A stretch of 64,000 nt of DNA from Gammaproteobacteria bacterium (GCA_030427085.1 JAUHXH010000001.1:1-64000); one strand, 5' to 3'; shown: positions 8,806-18,510, numbered from the stretch's first letter. A program made the numbers and translations. The notes: generated from the letters alone by a model not told the origin.

Positions 8806-10244
8806 TCGGGCCTCCCCAACACACGGTGAACGCGCACCGGCTCGTCGATGCCGCGCAAGTCTTCCTCGCGGGAGTCGCCCAGCAGATAATCGCCGCGCAA
8901 AGCGAGTCGTGTGGTATCCGAAATCAGCAGCTCGCCGGCGCCTGTGAGGTCTTCGATGCGTGCGGTCAGGTTCATCGGGTGGCCGACAAAACCGTATTTA
9001 CTGCGGCGCTCGGAACCGATATTGCCCGCGATCACGTAGCCGGTATTGAGGGCGATGCCGGTGTCGATTTCCGGCAGGCCATCGGCGCGGTTGGCGGCGT
9101 TGATTTCGTCCATCGCTTCCAGCATGGCCAGGGCACACTGCACTGCGCGGTCGGCGTCATCCTCGCGCTGGATGGGGGCGCCAAACACCGCGAGAATGGC
9201 GTCACCGAGAAATTCATCGATGGTGCCTTGCTGGCTGAAAATAATATCGGTCATGCGACCCAGGTAGCGGTTGAGCAGTGACACCACCTGGTCGGGCGCG
9301 AGTTTTTCACACAGCGCAGTGAAGCCGCGAATGTCCGACATCATGATGGTGACTTCGCGCAGGTCGCCGCCCAGCTTCAAGCCTTCGGGGCGTTCCAGAA
9401 TTTCGGTCACAATTTCGTCGGAGAGGTAGCGGCCAAAGGTGGCGCGAATGAACTTTTCATTGCGTTCCAGTTGTTGCCGGTACAACTCTTCCCGATCGTG
9501 CCAGCGCTTGCGTTCAATGCCCGCTTTGATGCGGGCCTGCAGCAGTACGGGGTTGAAGGGTTTGAACAGATAGTCGTCGGCACCCGCAGAAATACATTCG
9601 ATAATGCCGCCCATGTCCTTGCGGCCGGAAATCATGATCACGGGGGTAGCGCGCCACTCGCTGTGATCCTTGATTTTCTGCAGCACTTCGCGGCCGTCCA
9701 TACCTGGCATCAGCAGGTCCAGCAGCACCACGTCCACGTCGGCCTGGTCGAGGGTTTTCAATGCCTCCTCGCCGCTGGCCGCGGTGACCACGATGTGACC
9801 GCTGCGGGACAGGTAGCGGGCAATGAGTTCGCGGTTCTCCTGCTGGTCGTCCACCGCCAGAATAAAACCGGGGTCTGCGGGGCTCTGGGTATTGTCGCTG
9901 GGAGGAGTGTCCAGTCCGGCATCGCTGCCGGCGCGCACCGCAGCGAGCAGGTCATCCAGCGCACTGTGCAGGTCGGCGTACTGCTGGGCGACATCGTCGT
10001 GCAGAATTTCGGCGTAGCCCAGTACCGAGGTGAGGGCGTTCATCAGGTCGTGGCGGTCGCGGTCGGGTTCGGCGCGATCGAAATAATCGGCCACGCGGTC
10101 AGCGCCGGTGAACAGCTTGTCGAAATCGTCCACCATGTCTGCTGGCAGGGTGTCGTCGATACGGTCGTAGTGCCGGCGCAGGTCGGTAACGGAGCGTTGC
10201 AATTGCTCGGTCCACGGCGGTGACTGTCGGGGTTCTGCTAGCAC
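8802..10244 (-). CDS. Receiver-class III nucleotide cyclase with DHp-like N-terminus
   Basis: A 480-residue cytoplasmic signalling protein. Residues about 60-85 ('RHDLMNALTSVLGYAEIL', His65) resemble a histidine-kinase dimerisation/phosphoacceptor helix without an ATPase. A receiver follows (about 127-245) with D132/D133, D176 and 'LFKPF'. A class III adenylate/guanylate cyclase domain follows (about 295-430) with metal aspartates D304 and D348 and the transition-state pair N425/R429. The substrate-choosing residues are unusual: E344 (in 'TIDEFLGD') stands where adenylate cyclases have Lys, and G418 where they have Asp/Thr. Catalysis looks intact but ATP preference is uncertain. It is first in a three-gene operon transcribed away from a Crp-type gene, so a kinase-controlled cyclic-nucleotide input to that regulator is plausible. 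Confidence 0.88.
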   Translation of the reverse strand: MLAEPRQSPPWTEQLQRSVTDLRRHYDRIDDTLPADMVDDFDKLFTGADRVADYFDRAEPDRDRHDLMNALTSVLGYAEILHDDVAQQYADLHSALDDLLAAVRAGSDAGLDTPPSDNTQSPADPGFILAVDDQQENRELIARYLSRSGHIVVTAASGEEALKTLDQADVDVVLLDLLMPGMDGREVLQKIKDHSEWRATPVIMISGRKDMGGIIECISAGADDYLFKPFNPVLLQARIKAGIERKRWHDREELYRQQLERNEKFIRATFGRYLSDEIVTEILERPEGLKLGGDLREVTIMMSDIRGFTALCEKLAPDQVVSLLNRYLGRMTDIIFSQQGTIDEFLGDAILAVFGAPIQREDDADRAVQCALAMLEAMDEINAANRADGLPEIDTGIALNTGYVIAGNIGSERRSKYGFVGHPMNLTARIEDLTGAGELLISDTTRLALRGDYLLGDSREEDLRGIDEPVRVHRVLGRPE

Positions 10245-10384
10245 CGGGTGGTCTGGCCCTGTTGCAGCGAAGGGAAATCACAGTATACCGGCGCAAAATG
10301 CACCGGGGTAGTACACATTGCAGCGGTGTTTGGGATACTATTCACGCCAGAGCTTTACCGCAACAGGCTGACTAAAGGCGCATC

Positions 10385-11032
10385 ATGTTGGAGCAAGTAG
10401 AAATCTTCCAGGGACTCTCCGCCGAAGAGCTGGAAGCTCTCGCAGCCAATAGTACGAATCGGTCCTTCCCGAAAAACACGGTGGTCATTCACGAAAATGA
10501 CCCCGCGGACTCGCTGTTCATCATCGAGAGCGGCAAGGTGAAGGTGTATTGCAGCGATAAAAACGGCAAAGAGTTCATCATGAACACCCAGGGCACCGGG
10601 GATTACTTCGGTGAATTGGCGTTGTTGGATGATTCCACCCGCTCGGCATCTGTTCGCACGGTGGAAAAGTGCACGTTCTGCATCATCTACAAGGATGATT
10701 TCAGCCGTGTGCTGGAGCAGTATCCGAATATTTCGCGCACCCTGATTCGCAATCTCGCCCAGCGTGTACGCAAGCTGACCGCGGACGTAAAAAGCCTGGC
10801 CCTGCAGGATGTCTACGGCCGTGTGGCCAACGTGCTGATGGACCTGTCAGAAGAGCGCGGGGACGGCACGCTGTATATTCCCGAGAAACTGACCCAGCAG
10901 GATATTGCCGACCGCGTGGGTGCTTCCCGCGAGATGGTCGCGCGCATCCTGAAAGACCTCACTATCGGCGAATACATTCGCTTCGAAGGTCGTCACATCA
11001 TTATCAATACCCGCCTGCCAGCGAAATACTAA
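10385..11032 (+). CDS. Crp/Fnr-family cyclic-nucleotide-responsive regulator
   Basis: A 215-residue transcription factor. The N-terminal cyclic-nucleotide fold has the phosphate-binding cassette 'FGELALLDDSTRSASV', with E77, R86 and S87 in the places that contact cAMP in E. coli CRP. The C-terminal helix-turn-helix (about 168-190, 'TQQDIADRVGASREMVARIL') keeps the Ser-Arg-Glu recognition positions of CRP. No Fnr-type N-terminal cysteines. It diverges from the receiver-cyclase operon across 140 bases. Its stop overlaps the convergent xseA stop by 4 bases. It is most likely the effector of the adjacent cyclase. Whether it is the organism's only CRP cannot be told here. Confidence 0.9.
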   Translation: MLEQVEIFQGLSAEELEALAANSTNRSFPKNTVVIHENDPADSLFIIESGKVKVYCSDKNGKEFIMNTQGTGDYFGELALLDDSTRSASVRTVEKCTFCIIYKDDFSRVLEQYPNISRTLIRNLAQRVRKLTADVKSLALQDVYGRVANVLMDLSEERGDGTLYIPEKLTQQDIADRVGASREMVARILKDLTIGEYIRFEGRHIIINTRLPAKY

Positions 11033-12396
11033 TCGCTGGCGGGGTGTTGCCCCCGTACCTCCACTTCCAGTTCTCCCCGCGCCAGTCGCGCACGTAGTGT
11101 GCTGCCGGTTGTCACTGACGTGCTGTCGGTAACCACGCTGCCCTGTTCATCGGTGAGCAGGGCGTAGCCCCGATCCAGCACGCGCAGGGGGCTCAGGTTG
11201 TCCAACAGTTGGGCCAGGTGGCCCAATTGCTGTCCCGCCGCCTGTAGGCGGGCCTTCATGGCTTGTTGTAACCGCTCTTCATACGCTCGTAGCCTGTCCT
11301 GTTCGCCCGTCAGCCGCCGCTGGGGAGATTGGCTCAGCAGGCGGGTTTGCAGCAGGGCAAGTCGGCTACGGTGGTGTTGCAAACTGGCGCGCTGGGCGCT
11401 GAGCAGGCGGCGCTCCAGTTCATCCAGCCGCTGGGATTGCTCCCGCAGCCGGTGGCCGGGGTGTTGTAACTGCCGCTGGAGCGCGGTGAGGCGCCAGCGA
11501 GCCTGTTCCAGCACCTGCCGGATCTGCCTTTCCAGGCGCTGTCGGAGCTGATGCAGGTGCCGTAATTGCTCCTCCCGATCGGGGCTGACCAGTTCAGCGG
11601 CGGCAGAGGGCGTGGGGGCCCGCTGGTCCGCCACCATGTCGGCAATGGTGAAGTCCACTTCGTGGCCCACCGCGCTCACCACCGGTAATTCACTGGCGGC
11701 GATGGCCCGCGCCACGGGTTCGGTATTGAAAGACCACAGATCCTCCAGGGAACCGCCGCCCCGGGCCAGAATAATGGCGTCGAAGGGGTAGTCACCGCTG
11801 GCTGCGAGACGGTTGGCGCGCGCCAGGGCAGCCACAATTTCCGGTGCGGACTGCTCCCCCTGAACCGCCACCGGCAGGATATAGACCTCGATCCCCGGGC
11901 TGCGCCGTTCCAGCACGCTGGTAATGTCCTTGATGGCCGCCCCGGTGGGGGAGGTAATTACCGCCAGGCGGGTCACCGCGGTGGGGATGGGCTGCTTGCG
12001 ATCGGCCGCGAACAGGCCCTCAGCCAGTAATTTCGCCTTCAGCGCCTCGAAGGCCAGCTGCAGGGCGCCGTCCCCGGCGGGTTCCATGTGCTCAGCGATC
12101 AACTGGAACTCGCCGCGCCCCTCATACAGGGAGACCCGTGCCCGAACTCGCACCGCATCGCCATTGGCCGGGCTGATCCGCAGGCGCTGGTTGCGGTTGC
12201 GGAACATGGCGCAGCGCACCTGGGCCTTGTCGTCCTTGAGCGAGAAGTACCAGTGGCCGGAGGAGGGCCGGGCCAGATTGGAAATTTCGCCCTCCACCCA
12301 GACGAAGTCAAAATGCCCCTCCAGCAGGCCACGCACCTGTCGATTGAGCTGGCTGACGGACAGGGTGGGGGCGGGTGGGGCTTGAGTGCTTGTCAT
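11029..12396 (-). CDS. xseA: Exodeoxyribonuclease VII large subunit
   Basis: The catalytic subunit of ExoVII, which digests single-stranded DNA from both ends. I take the ATG at 12396, giving 455 residues (E. coli 456); an upstream in-frame ATG at 12444 would add 16 unrelated residues. The N-terminal OB fold contains 'VWVEGEISN' and 'GHWYFSLKD'. The nuclease core has 'ITSPTGAAIKDI', 'ARGGGSLEDLWSFN' and 'VGHEVDFTIADMVAD'. A long coiled coil (about 270-410) follows, then the conserved 'LDRGYALL'. It is divergent from guaB. Confidence 0.96.
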   Translation of the reverse strand: MTSTQAPPAPTLSVSQLNRQVRGLLEGHFDFVWVEGEISNLARPSSGHWYFSLKDDKAQVRCAMFRNRNQRLRISPANGDAVRVRARVSLYEGRGEFQLIAEHMEPAGDGALQLAFEALKAKLLAEGLFAADRKQPIPTAVTRLAVITSPTGAAIKDITSVLERRSPGIEVYILPVAVQGEQSAPEIVAALARANRLAASGDYPFDAIILARGGGSLEDLWSFNTEPVARAIAASELPVVSAVGHEVDFTIADMVADQRAPTPSAAAELVSPDREEQLRHLHQLRQRLERQIRQVLEQARWRLTALQRQLQHPGHRLREQSQRLDELERRLLSAQRASLQHHRSRLALLQTRLLSQSPQRRLTGEQDRLRAYEERLQQAMKARLQAAGQQLGHLAQLLDNLSPLRVLDRGYALLTDEQGSVVTDSTSVTTGSTLRARLARGELEVEVRGQHPASD

Positions 12397-12430
12397 AGAG
12401 ACCGTGTACGCTGGAAAGGTGGCCCGCTGG

Positions 12431-12460
12431 TTTACCTCGGGCATCGTGAAGATTTATAAT
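12431..12460 (+). promoter_or_regulatory. Sigma-70 promoter of guaBA
   Basis: A perfect -10 TATAAT (12455-12460) with a TTTACC -35 (12431-12436) at 18-bp spacing, 42 bases before the guaB ATG. It is the only strong promoter match in this GC-rich stretch and reads toward guaB. Confidence 0.75.
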
Positions 12461-12501
12461 TGCACGTTTATTTCCAACCCGCCACAGCCAAGGGAAGCAC
12501 C

Positions 12502-13971
12502 ATGCTCCGCATCGCTCAGGAAGCCCTCACATTTGACGACGTACTCCTCCTGCCGGGTTATTCCGAGGTGGTGGCTACCGATGTGTCGCTGAAAACCCGC
12601 CTGACCCGTGGCATTGAGCTGAATCTGCCGCTGGTGTCCGCCGCCATGGACACCGTTACCGAGGCCCGTCTGGCCATCGCCATGGCGCAGGAAGGCGGTA
12701 TCGGCATCATCCACAAGAGCATGACCATCGAGGAGCAGGCCGCCGAGGTTCGCCGGGTCAAGAAGTACGAAAGCGGCATGGTGAAGGATCCCATCACCAT
12801 CCAGCAGGATGCCACCGTGGCCGAGTTGATCGAGCTGACCCGCGCCAACGGTATCTCGGGCGTGCCGGTCCTCAAAGGTGAGGACCTGGTGGGTATTGTG
12901 ACCCGCCGCGACCTACGCTTTGAATCCGACTTCTCCAAGTCGGTAGCCAGCATCATGACCCCCCGCGAGAAACTGGTTACGGTGAAAGAGGGCGCCAGCT
13001 CCGAGGAAGTACAGCGCCTGCTGCATCAGCACCGTATCGAGAAAATTCTGGTGGTCAACGACGCCTTCGATCTCTGCGGCATGATCACCGTGAAGGACTT
13101 CGACAAGGCAGAAAGTTTCCCCATGGCCTGTAAAGACGGCCTTGGCCAACTGCGCGTGGGTGCCTCCGTGGGTACCAGCCCCGACACCGACGACCGGGTT
13201 TCCGCCCTGGTGGAAGCCGGCGTGGACGTGCTGGTGGTTGACACCGCTCACGGCCACTCCCGCAATGTGCTGGAGCGGGTCAAACTGATCAAGAGCGCCT
13301 ACCCCGACATGCAGGTCATCGGCGGCAACATTGCTACCGCTGCGGCCGCGCGCGCACTGGCAGACGCCGGTGCCGACGGCGTGAAAGTGGGTATCGGCCC
13401 CGGTTCCATCTGTACCACCCGCATCGTAACCGGCACCGGCGTGCCGCAGATCAGCGCCATCGCCAATGTAGTGGCGGAGCTGGCGGGCACCGAAATTCCC
13501 GTGATTGCCGATGGTGGTATCCGCTTCTCTGGCGACATCGCCAAGGCCCTGGTGGCCGGTGCACACTCCATCATGATGGGCAGCATGTTTGCCGGCACCG
13601 AAGAAGCGCCGGGCGAGGTGGAGCTCTATCAGGGGCGTACCTACAAAGCCTACCGCGGCATGGGTTCCCTGGGCGCGATGTCCAAAACCCAGGGCTCCTC
13701 CGACCGGTACTTCCAGGATGCGAGCAAAGGCGCGGAAAAGCTGGTGCCGGAAGGTATTGAGGGCCGCGTGCCCTATAAAGGCCCCGTGTCGGCTATCGTG
13801 CATCAGCTGATGGGCGGCGTGCGTTCCGCCATGGGCTACACCGGCAGCAGCACCATCGATCAGATGCGCAGCAATCCAGAATTTGTCCGCGTGACCTCGG
13901 CCGGCATGTCCGAGAGCCACGTACACGACGTTTCCATTACCAAGGAAGCGCCCAATTACCCGGTACGTTGA
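12502..13971 (+). CDS. guaB: Inosine-5'-monophosphate dehydrogenase
   Basis: Oxidises IMP to XMP with NAD+, the committed step to GMP. The ATG at 12502 follows an AAGGGAA ribosome-binding site; 489 residues against 488 in E. coli. The TIM barrel starts '[12 protein letters not shown]', a tandem CBS regulatory pair is inserted at about 93-205, and the catalytic Cys304 lies in '[10 protein letters not shown]'. The flap residues ('[10 protein letters not shown]') and C-terminal '[11 protein letters not shown]' are intact. guaA follows after 112 bases, the usual operon. Confidence 0.98.
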   Translation: MLRIAQEALTFDDVLLLPGYSEVVATDVSLKTRLTRGIELNLPLVSAAMDTVTEARLAIAMAQEGGIGIIHKSMTIEEQAAEVRRVKKYESGMVKDPITIQQDATVAELIELTRANGISGVPVLKGEDLVGIVTRRDLRFESDFSKSVASIMTPREKLVTVKEGASSEEVQRLLHQHRIEKILVVNDAFDLCGMITVKDFDKAESFPMACKDGLGQLRVGASVGTSPDTDDRVSALVEAGVDVLVVDTAHGHSRNVLERVKLIKSAYPDMQVIGGNIATAAAARALADAGADGVKVGIGPGSICTTRIVTGTGVPQISAIANVVAELAGTEIPVIADGGIRFSGDIAKALVAGAHSIMMGSMFAGTEEAPGEVELYQGRTYKAYRGMGSLGAMSKTQGSSDRYFQDASKGAEKLVPEGIEGRVPYKGPVSAIVHQLMGGVRSAMGYTGSSTIDQMRSNPEFVRVTSAGMSESHVHDVSITKEAPNYPVR

Positions 13972-14016
13972 GTTCGACCCTGGCGCCAGCCGCGTCGACG
14001 CAACTACCCACGAGTG

Positions 14017-14043
14017 ACGGGGCCGCCACGGCCCCGTTTCTCG
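14017..14043 (+). terminator. GC-rich hairpin between guaB and guaA
   Basis: An 8-bp perfect stem ACGGGGCC/GGCCCCGT (14017-14024, 14030-14037) with loop GCCAC, followed by TTTCTC. The T-tract is short. Because guaA follows in the same direction, it is probably a partial terminator or an mRNA-end-stabilising hairpin rather than a full stop. Confidence 0.55.
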
Positions 14044-14083
14044 TAGCGAGCAACCCAAACCGCCAATACCGTCAGGACCTGAT

Positions 14084-15661
14084 ATGAGCGCAGACATCCA
14101 CGCCCAGAAAATCCTCATTCTCGATTTCGGCTCACAGTACACCCAACTCATCGCCCGCCGGGTGCGTGAGGTTGGGGTCTACAGCGAAATCCGCGGTTGG
14201 GATATCGACGAGGCGGAGATCCGCGAGTTCAATCCCAGTGGCATTATTCTCTCCGGCGGGCCGGAATCGGTTGCGGCGGACGCATCGCCGCGGGCCCCGG
14301 CCTGTGTGTTCGAACTGGGGCTGCCGGTTCTGGGGATCTGCTACGGCATGCAGACGATGGCCGAACAGTTTGGCGGTAAAGTTGCACCGTCGGCCACCAG
14401 CGAATTTGGCTATGCGCAGATCCGCCTGACCAGCAACGGCGGCTTGCTGCACGATATCCGCGATCACCTGGACGAACAGGGTCGCTCGCTGCTGGACGTA
14501 TGGATGAGCCACGGCGACAAGGTGGTGGAACTGCCCGCCGACTTCGAATTGATCGCCGAAACCGATAACTGCCCCATCGCTGGCATGGCCCACCGCGAAA
14601 AGCCTTTCTTCGGCATCCAGTTCCACCCGGAAGTAACCCACACCCTGCAAGGCAAACGCATTTTTGAGCACTTCGTGCTGGAACTGTGCGGCTGCGAGGT
14701 ACTGTGGACGCCGGCCAATATTGTCGAAGATGCGATCGCGCGTGTGCGCGACCAGGTCGGTAGCGACAATGTATTGCTGGGTCTGTCCGGCGGTGTGGAT
14801 TCCTCAGTGGTGGCCGCGTTGTTGCACCGCGCTATCGGCGACCAACTCACCTGCGTATTCGTCGACAACGGCTTGCTGCGCCTCAACGAAGGTCAGCAGG
14901 TGATGGACATGTTCGCCTCCAACATGGGGGTGAAAGTAATCCGCGCCGACGCTGAGGAGCTTTTCCTGGGCCGACTGGAAGGTATTAACGACCCCGAGCA
15001 AAAACGCAAAGTTATCGGCAATACCTTTATCGACGTGTTCGATGAGGAAGCGGCGAAATTGCAGGGCGTGAAGTGGCTAGCCCAGGGCACCATCTATCCC
15101 GATGTGATCGAATCCGCCGGGGCCAAAACTGGCAAAGCCCACGTGATCAAATCCCACCACAATGTGGGTGGCCTGCCCGAAGACATGGCGCTGGAATTGG
15201 TAGAGCCTCTGCGCGAACTGTTCAAGGATGAAGTGCGCCAGATCGGCCTGGAACTGGGCTTGCCCTACGACATGGTTTATCGCCATCCCTTCCCAGGTCC
15301 CGGCTTGGGCGTTCGTATCCTCGGTGAAGTGAAGAAGGAATACGCCGATCTGCTGCGTGAAGCGGATGCGATTTTTATCGAAGAACTGCACCGGGAAGAC
15401 TGGTACCACAAAACCAGCCAGGCCTTCGCGGTGTTCCTGCCAGTGAAGTCAGTGGGGGTGGTAGGCGACGGCCGCCGCTACGAATACGTGATTGCCCTGC
15501 GCGCCGTAGAAACCGTGGACTTCATGACCGCCCGCTGGGCGCACTTGCCCTATGAACTCCTGGAGCGTGTGTCCAACCGCATTATCAATGAGATCGCGGG
15601 TGTGTCGCGGGTGACCTACGATGTGAGCAGCAAGCCGCCCGCTACGATTGAGTGGGAGTGA
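14084..15661 (+). CDS. guaA: GMP synthase, glutamine-hydrolysing
   Basis: Converts XMP to GMP using glutamine and ATP. At 525 residues it matches E. coli exactly. The N-terminal class I glutamine amidotransferase has the nucleophile in 'GICYGMQ' and the His/Glu pair in 'FHPEVTH'. The PP-loop ATP pyrophosphatase motif '[10 protein letters not shown]' follows near residue 235, then the C-terminal dimerisation domain ending 'KPPATIEWE'. An AGGA lies before the ATG. It ends the conserved block of the window. Confidence 0.98.
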   Translation: MSADIHAQKILILDFGSQYTQLIARRVREVGVYSEIRGWDIDEAEIREFNPSGIILSGGPESVAADASPRAPACVFELGLPVLGICYGMQTMAEQFGGKVAPSATSEFGYAQIRLTSNGGLLHDIRDHLDEQGRSLLDVWMSHGDKVVELPADFELIAETDNCPIAGMAHREKPFFGIQFHPEVTHTLQGKRIFEHFVLELCGCEVLWTPANIVEDAIARVRDQVGSDNVLLGLSGGVDSSVVAALLHRAIGDQLTCVFVDNGLLRLNEGQQVMDMFASNMGVKVIRADAEELFLGRLEGINDPEQKRKVIGNTFIDVFDEEAAKLQGVKWLAQGTIYPDVIESAGAKTGKAHVIKSHHNVGGLPEDMALELVEPLRELFKDEVRQIGLELGLPYDMVYRHPFPGPGLGVRILGEVKKEYADLLREADAIFIEELHREDWYHKTSQAFAVFLPVKSVGVVGDGRRYEYVIALRAVETVDFMTARWAHLPYELLERVSNRIINEIAGVSRVTYDVSSKPPATIEWE

Positions 15662-15700
15662 TGGAAATTTTAACTTATTGATTAATAAGCTAAAATTCCA
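15662..15700. terminator. AT-rich bidirectional terminator-like hairpin
   Basis: A long imperfect hairpin starting at the last base of the guaA stop codon: TGGAA/TTCCA, TTTTA/TAAAA and CTTATT/AATAAG stacked around loop GATT, with one bulge and one mismatch. It lies between convergent guaA and the TPR gene, so it can serve both strands. Confidence 0.6.
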
Positions 15701-15747
15701 TCCCGTTGATAACATGATTTGCAACATTAATGGTATTGTTCATCGCA

Positions 15748-17091
15748 TTATCCGCGCGGTGAAGTCGCAACTGCGTCCAGATTGTTAGCTCGCTGGCTGA
15801 ACAAACGAGACAAAGGACTCTCAGGCCGTCTCGCCGAGCGTTCGGCAGCGAGCGCAGAAGCCAGACCGGTATTACCGGATCGCAATGCAGCCTCAATCAG
15901 GGTCAGATTGATCACGTCCCGTTGCGCATGACTACCACCAAAGCGATGAGCGATTTCCCGCACAGGTCGAATCAGGTTGACGGTTTTGTGATAGTCGCCT
16001 TCTGCGAATGCCTTAACACCCAGTGTGAGTGGGTGCCCTACTTCGCGAGTAAACAGGGCGTTGTCGTCATTTCTCTGCATGGCTGCCTGCTGTGCATCCA
16101 CAACTTGTTGGATGGCTTCAGGTCGATTGGCGCCCACAAAAGCCATAGCCGCATGGAGGTCGTTAAACGCGTAGTTGCCGGAAGTTGCAATCGGCGTCCA
16201 GTTATCGGCTACGGTCTGCCAGCGATTGTCGACATCGATGCCACGCAAGTGAAGGCGCCAGAGCAAGGCTGAAGCATCAACCATATCCAGGACAACGCTC
16301 GAGCGCTCTCCATAGATCGGGCCATCAAACAGATTGAACACTTCGTCGATCTCATCAAGTTCGAGGTGGTAAAGCGCCAGATGCCACCAGTTGTGCACCT
16401 GGAAGAAGCTGTCGGTCGACCAATCGTCTGCGTTTTCCCGCATCCAGGCGATTCCCTCGCGTGGCCGCCCCTGGGTCTCCATGACATGGGCTACTGCATG
16501 CTGGCCCCATCCGTCGCGTGGGTTCAGTGATACGGATTCGCGGCCGAAGCGTTCCGCCGACTCGAAATCCCCGCTCTCTTCGAGGCCGAATGCATACATA
16601 CCAAGTACAGCGTGGTAGCCGGGTATCTCTTTGTGCCAATGTGGGAGCGCTCTGGCGATACGATCGCGTAGCATCCTCGAGTTACCGGTATAAAAGTCGA
16701 CCAGATGCCCAGCTTGAAGCGCCAGGATGTCTTGAGGATGACTGATCGTGATGTCTTCAAGGATACGGCTGGCCTGCCGCCAGCGGCCTTCGACCAGGCA
16801 ACGAACGGCTTGTTGGTGTTGGTGCTCGTGTGGATTGCACTTGAGGCGCGCAGCGGCTTCCAGACAGGTCCTGGCAACTGCGATATCGCCCGGTTCCGTA
16901 CCGAGTAAATGCAGATACGCTTTGAACATGTGAGCCATCACGAACTCCGGAGAAGTGGCAATCGCTTGATCGATTGTCTCCACAGGGTCCGCGACATAAC
17001 ATTGCAGCTGCTTAAGCGCGCGTTCATAAGTCACCAGGCTGTCTTGATCGGCGCCGGTATGCGTAAAGTTGTAATCGTTGCGAATGTTCAA
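15748..17091 (-). CDS. TTC38-like tetratricopeptide repeat protein
   Basis: A 447-residue soluble repeat protein of the TTC38-like family. The family hallmark is 'HAVAHVMETQGRPREGIAWM' followed by an 'HNWWHLALYHLEL' block (about 200-250). No signal peptide, no catalytic motif. Members are found in bacteria and animals with no settled biochemical function; they are probably scaffolds. It is divergent from the AraC-type regulator across 143 bases, a common arrangement for a regulator and its target. Confidence 0.75.
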   Translation of the reverse strand: MNIRNDYNFTHTGADQDSLVTYERALKQLQCYVADPVETIDQAIATSPEFVMAHMFKAYLHLLGTEPGDIAVARTCLEAAARLKCNPHEHQHQQAVRCLVEGRWRQASRILEDITISHPQDILALQAGHLVDFYTGNSRMLRDRIARALPHWHKEIPGYHAVLGMYAFGLEESGDFESAERFGRESVSLNPRDGWGQHAVAHVMETQGRPREGIAWMRENADDWSTDSFFQVHNWWHLALYHLELDEIDEVFNLFDGPIYGERSSVVLDMVDASALLWRLHLRGIDVDNRWQTVADNWTPIATSGNYAFNDLHAAMAFVGANRPEAIQQVVDAQQAAMQRNDDNALFTREVGHPLTLGVKAFAEGDYHKTVNLIRPVREIAHRFGGSHAQRDVINLTLIEAALRSGNTGLASALAAERSARRPESPLSRLFSQRANNLDAVATSPRG

Positions 17092-17234
17092 TTTCGCTAC
17101 CTCCTGACTTGGTTTCGGTTATTCCGTGTTGGTTATTTGATACTCTAGACCTAAGACTATTTCTCGACCATGGCCCGAACGCCGGAATCATTGACTCAGG
17201 CGCCGGGAGGAGCGAACTTCCATGTTGGAAAACC

Positions 17235-18206
17235 ATGGATGCACTGTCTGATACTATCTCTGCAATCCGCCTGACCAGTAGCGCGTTTCTGGATGCGCAC
17301 TTTGGCGCACCCTGGTGTATTCAGTCGCAAATTACGCCAGAGGATTGCGCACCCTTTGGGCCTATGCCCAAACAAATCATTGCATATCACTATGTGGCAT
17401 CTGGCTGCTTGTTTCTGGATCTTGATGGGGATGAGTCTATCGAGGTCGGCGCGGGAGAAGTGGTGCTTATTCCGCGCAATGACCGACATACTCTCGGCAG
17501 TGCTCCGAGACTAAAGCCAGAGCTTATCGATCATCTTATTCAGCCTCCGGACGGTGTTAAACCTGCTACCTTACAGATTGGCGGTAGCGGTGCCAGGGCG
17601 CATATCATTTGCGGTTTCATGGGTTGTGAGATTCCTGATAATCCACTGTTGTCCGCACTTCCCCGAGTTCTCAGGATTAAAACTAACGATGGCGCCGGTG
17701 GTCCGTGGTTGAGGGATTCATTCCAACGCGCAGCAGAAGAGTTCGGGCTGGGTGGGATTGGTTCTTCAACGGTGCTGGGCAAACTTGCCGAACTGCTATT
17801 TGTCGAAGCGGTTAGACGTTATCTCGTGACCTTGCCGCTAGATCAGACGGGATGGCTCGCGGGACTACGAGATCCAAAGATAGGCAGGGCACTCGCCATG
17901 CTACACAGTGAACCAGGGCGCGCCTGGACAGCGGATGAGCTCGCGGGGGCAGTCGATATGTCACGCTCAGCCTTTTCAGAGCGGTTTTCTGGTTTTGTCG
18001 AGATGCCACCAATGAGGTACCTCAGCCACTGGCGTTTGCAACTAGCTGCGGTTCGACTGCGAGAAAGCCCCCGGGCTATTGCACAAATAGCCTACGAGGT
18101 GGGGTACGAATCGGAAGCAGCATTTAGCCGTGCCTTCAAACAGGCGTTCGGTATCACACCGGGAAAATGGCGAAGATACGAATCGGGCCGAGCGCCGTCC
18201 AAGTGA
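17235..18206 (+). CDS. AraC-family transcriptional regulator
   Basis: 323 residues from ATG 17235, preceded by GGAAAA. The longer upstream frame has no family-like sequence. The N-terminal cupin (about 15-200, AraC_binding_6 type: 'EVGAGEVVLIPRNDRHTL') is followed by the two-HTH AraC domain (about 225-318: 'WTADELAGAVDMSRSAFSERF', then 'IAQIAYEVGYESEAAFSRAF', ending 'FGITPGKWRR'). It probably controls the divergent TTC38-like gene and the dioxygenase remnant downstream. Confidence 0.9.
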   Translation: MDALSDTISAIRLTSSAFLDAHFGAPWCIQSQITPEDCAPFGPMPKQIIAYHYVASGCLFLDLDGDESIEVGAGEVVLIPRNDRHTLGSAPRLKPELIDHLIQPPDGVKPATLQIGGSGARAHIICGFMGCEIPDNPLLSALPRVLRIKTNDGAGGPWLRDSFQRAAEEFGLGGIGSSTVLGKLAELLFVEAVRRYLVTLPLDQTGWLAGLRDPKIGRALAMLHSEPGRAWTADELAGAVDMSRSAFSERFSGFVEMPPMRYLSHWRLQLAAVRLRESPRAIAQIAYEVGYESEAAFSRAFKQAFGITPGKWRRYESGRAPSK

Positions 18207-18249
18207 ATACCGAGTTCCATGGAGGCAGTGCCCGCCGCGGCGCGCTATC

Positions 18250-18510
18250 CTGAGCATTCCAGTTACTCCCGGTGGACAAGCCTGTGGCGCGCAAGTTCGC
18301 GGTCTGGACTTAAGTAAGCGGCTTACCGCCGAAGCGGTAGCCGAGATAAAAATGGTATGGGCAGAGAACCATGTGTTGTCGTTTCCAGATCAACAACTAA
18401 CTGACGACGACCTGGAGCGATTTACCCGGTATTTCGGCACGCTTGGCAAACGAAGGAGGAATGCCTTATTGACAATGGAGTGGGAGTCACCTGAAGTTCA
18501 GAAGGTGAGG
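18250..18510 (+). pseudogene. TauD/TfdA-family dioxygenase, N-terminal remnant
   Basis: The frame reads SIPVTPGGQACGAQVRGLDL and then 'ENHVLSFPDQQLTDDDLERF' and 'RYFGTLG', which is the first 80-odd residues of a TauD/TfdA Fe(II)/2-oxoglutarate dioxygenase. Such proteins are about 280-300 residues and carry their HxD...H iron ligands further on. Those are missing: the similarity ends around 18500-18510, where the sequence runs into the 3' end of the opposite-strand DsrE-like gene. The start codon position holds CTG (18250), not ATG. A dead gene left by a deletion or by insertion of the segment. Confidence 0.7.

Noticed and set aside
9471-10223. 250-codon open frame opposite the receiver-cyclase gene
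   Set aside because: Antisense shadow; the minus-strand frame has receiver and cyclase motifs.
13972-14083. Riboswitch between guaB and guaA
   Set aside because: Only a short GC-rich hairpin is present; there is no conserved purine-aptamer core.
12913-14151. 412-codon open frame opposite guaB
   Set aside because: Antisense shadow with His/Gly-rich, low-complexity translation and no domain.
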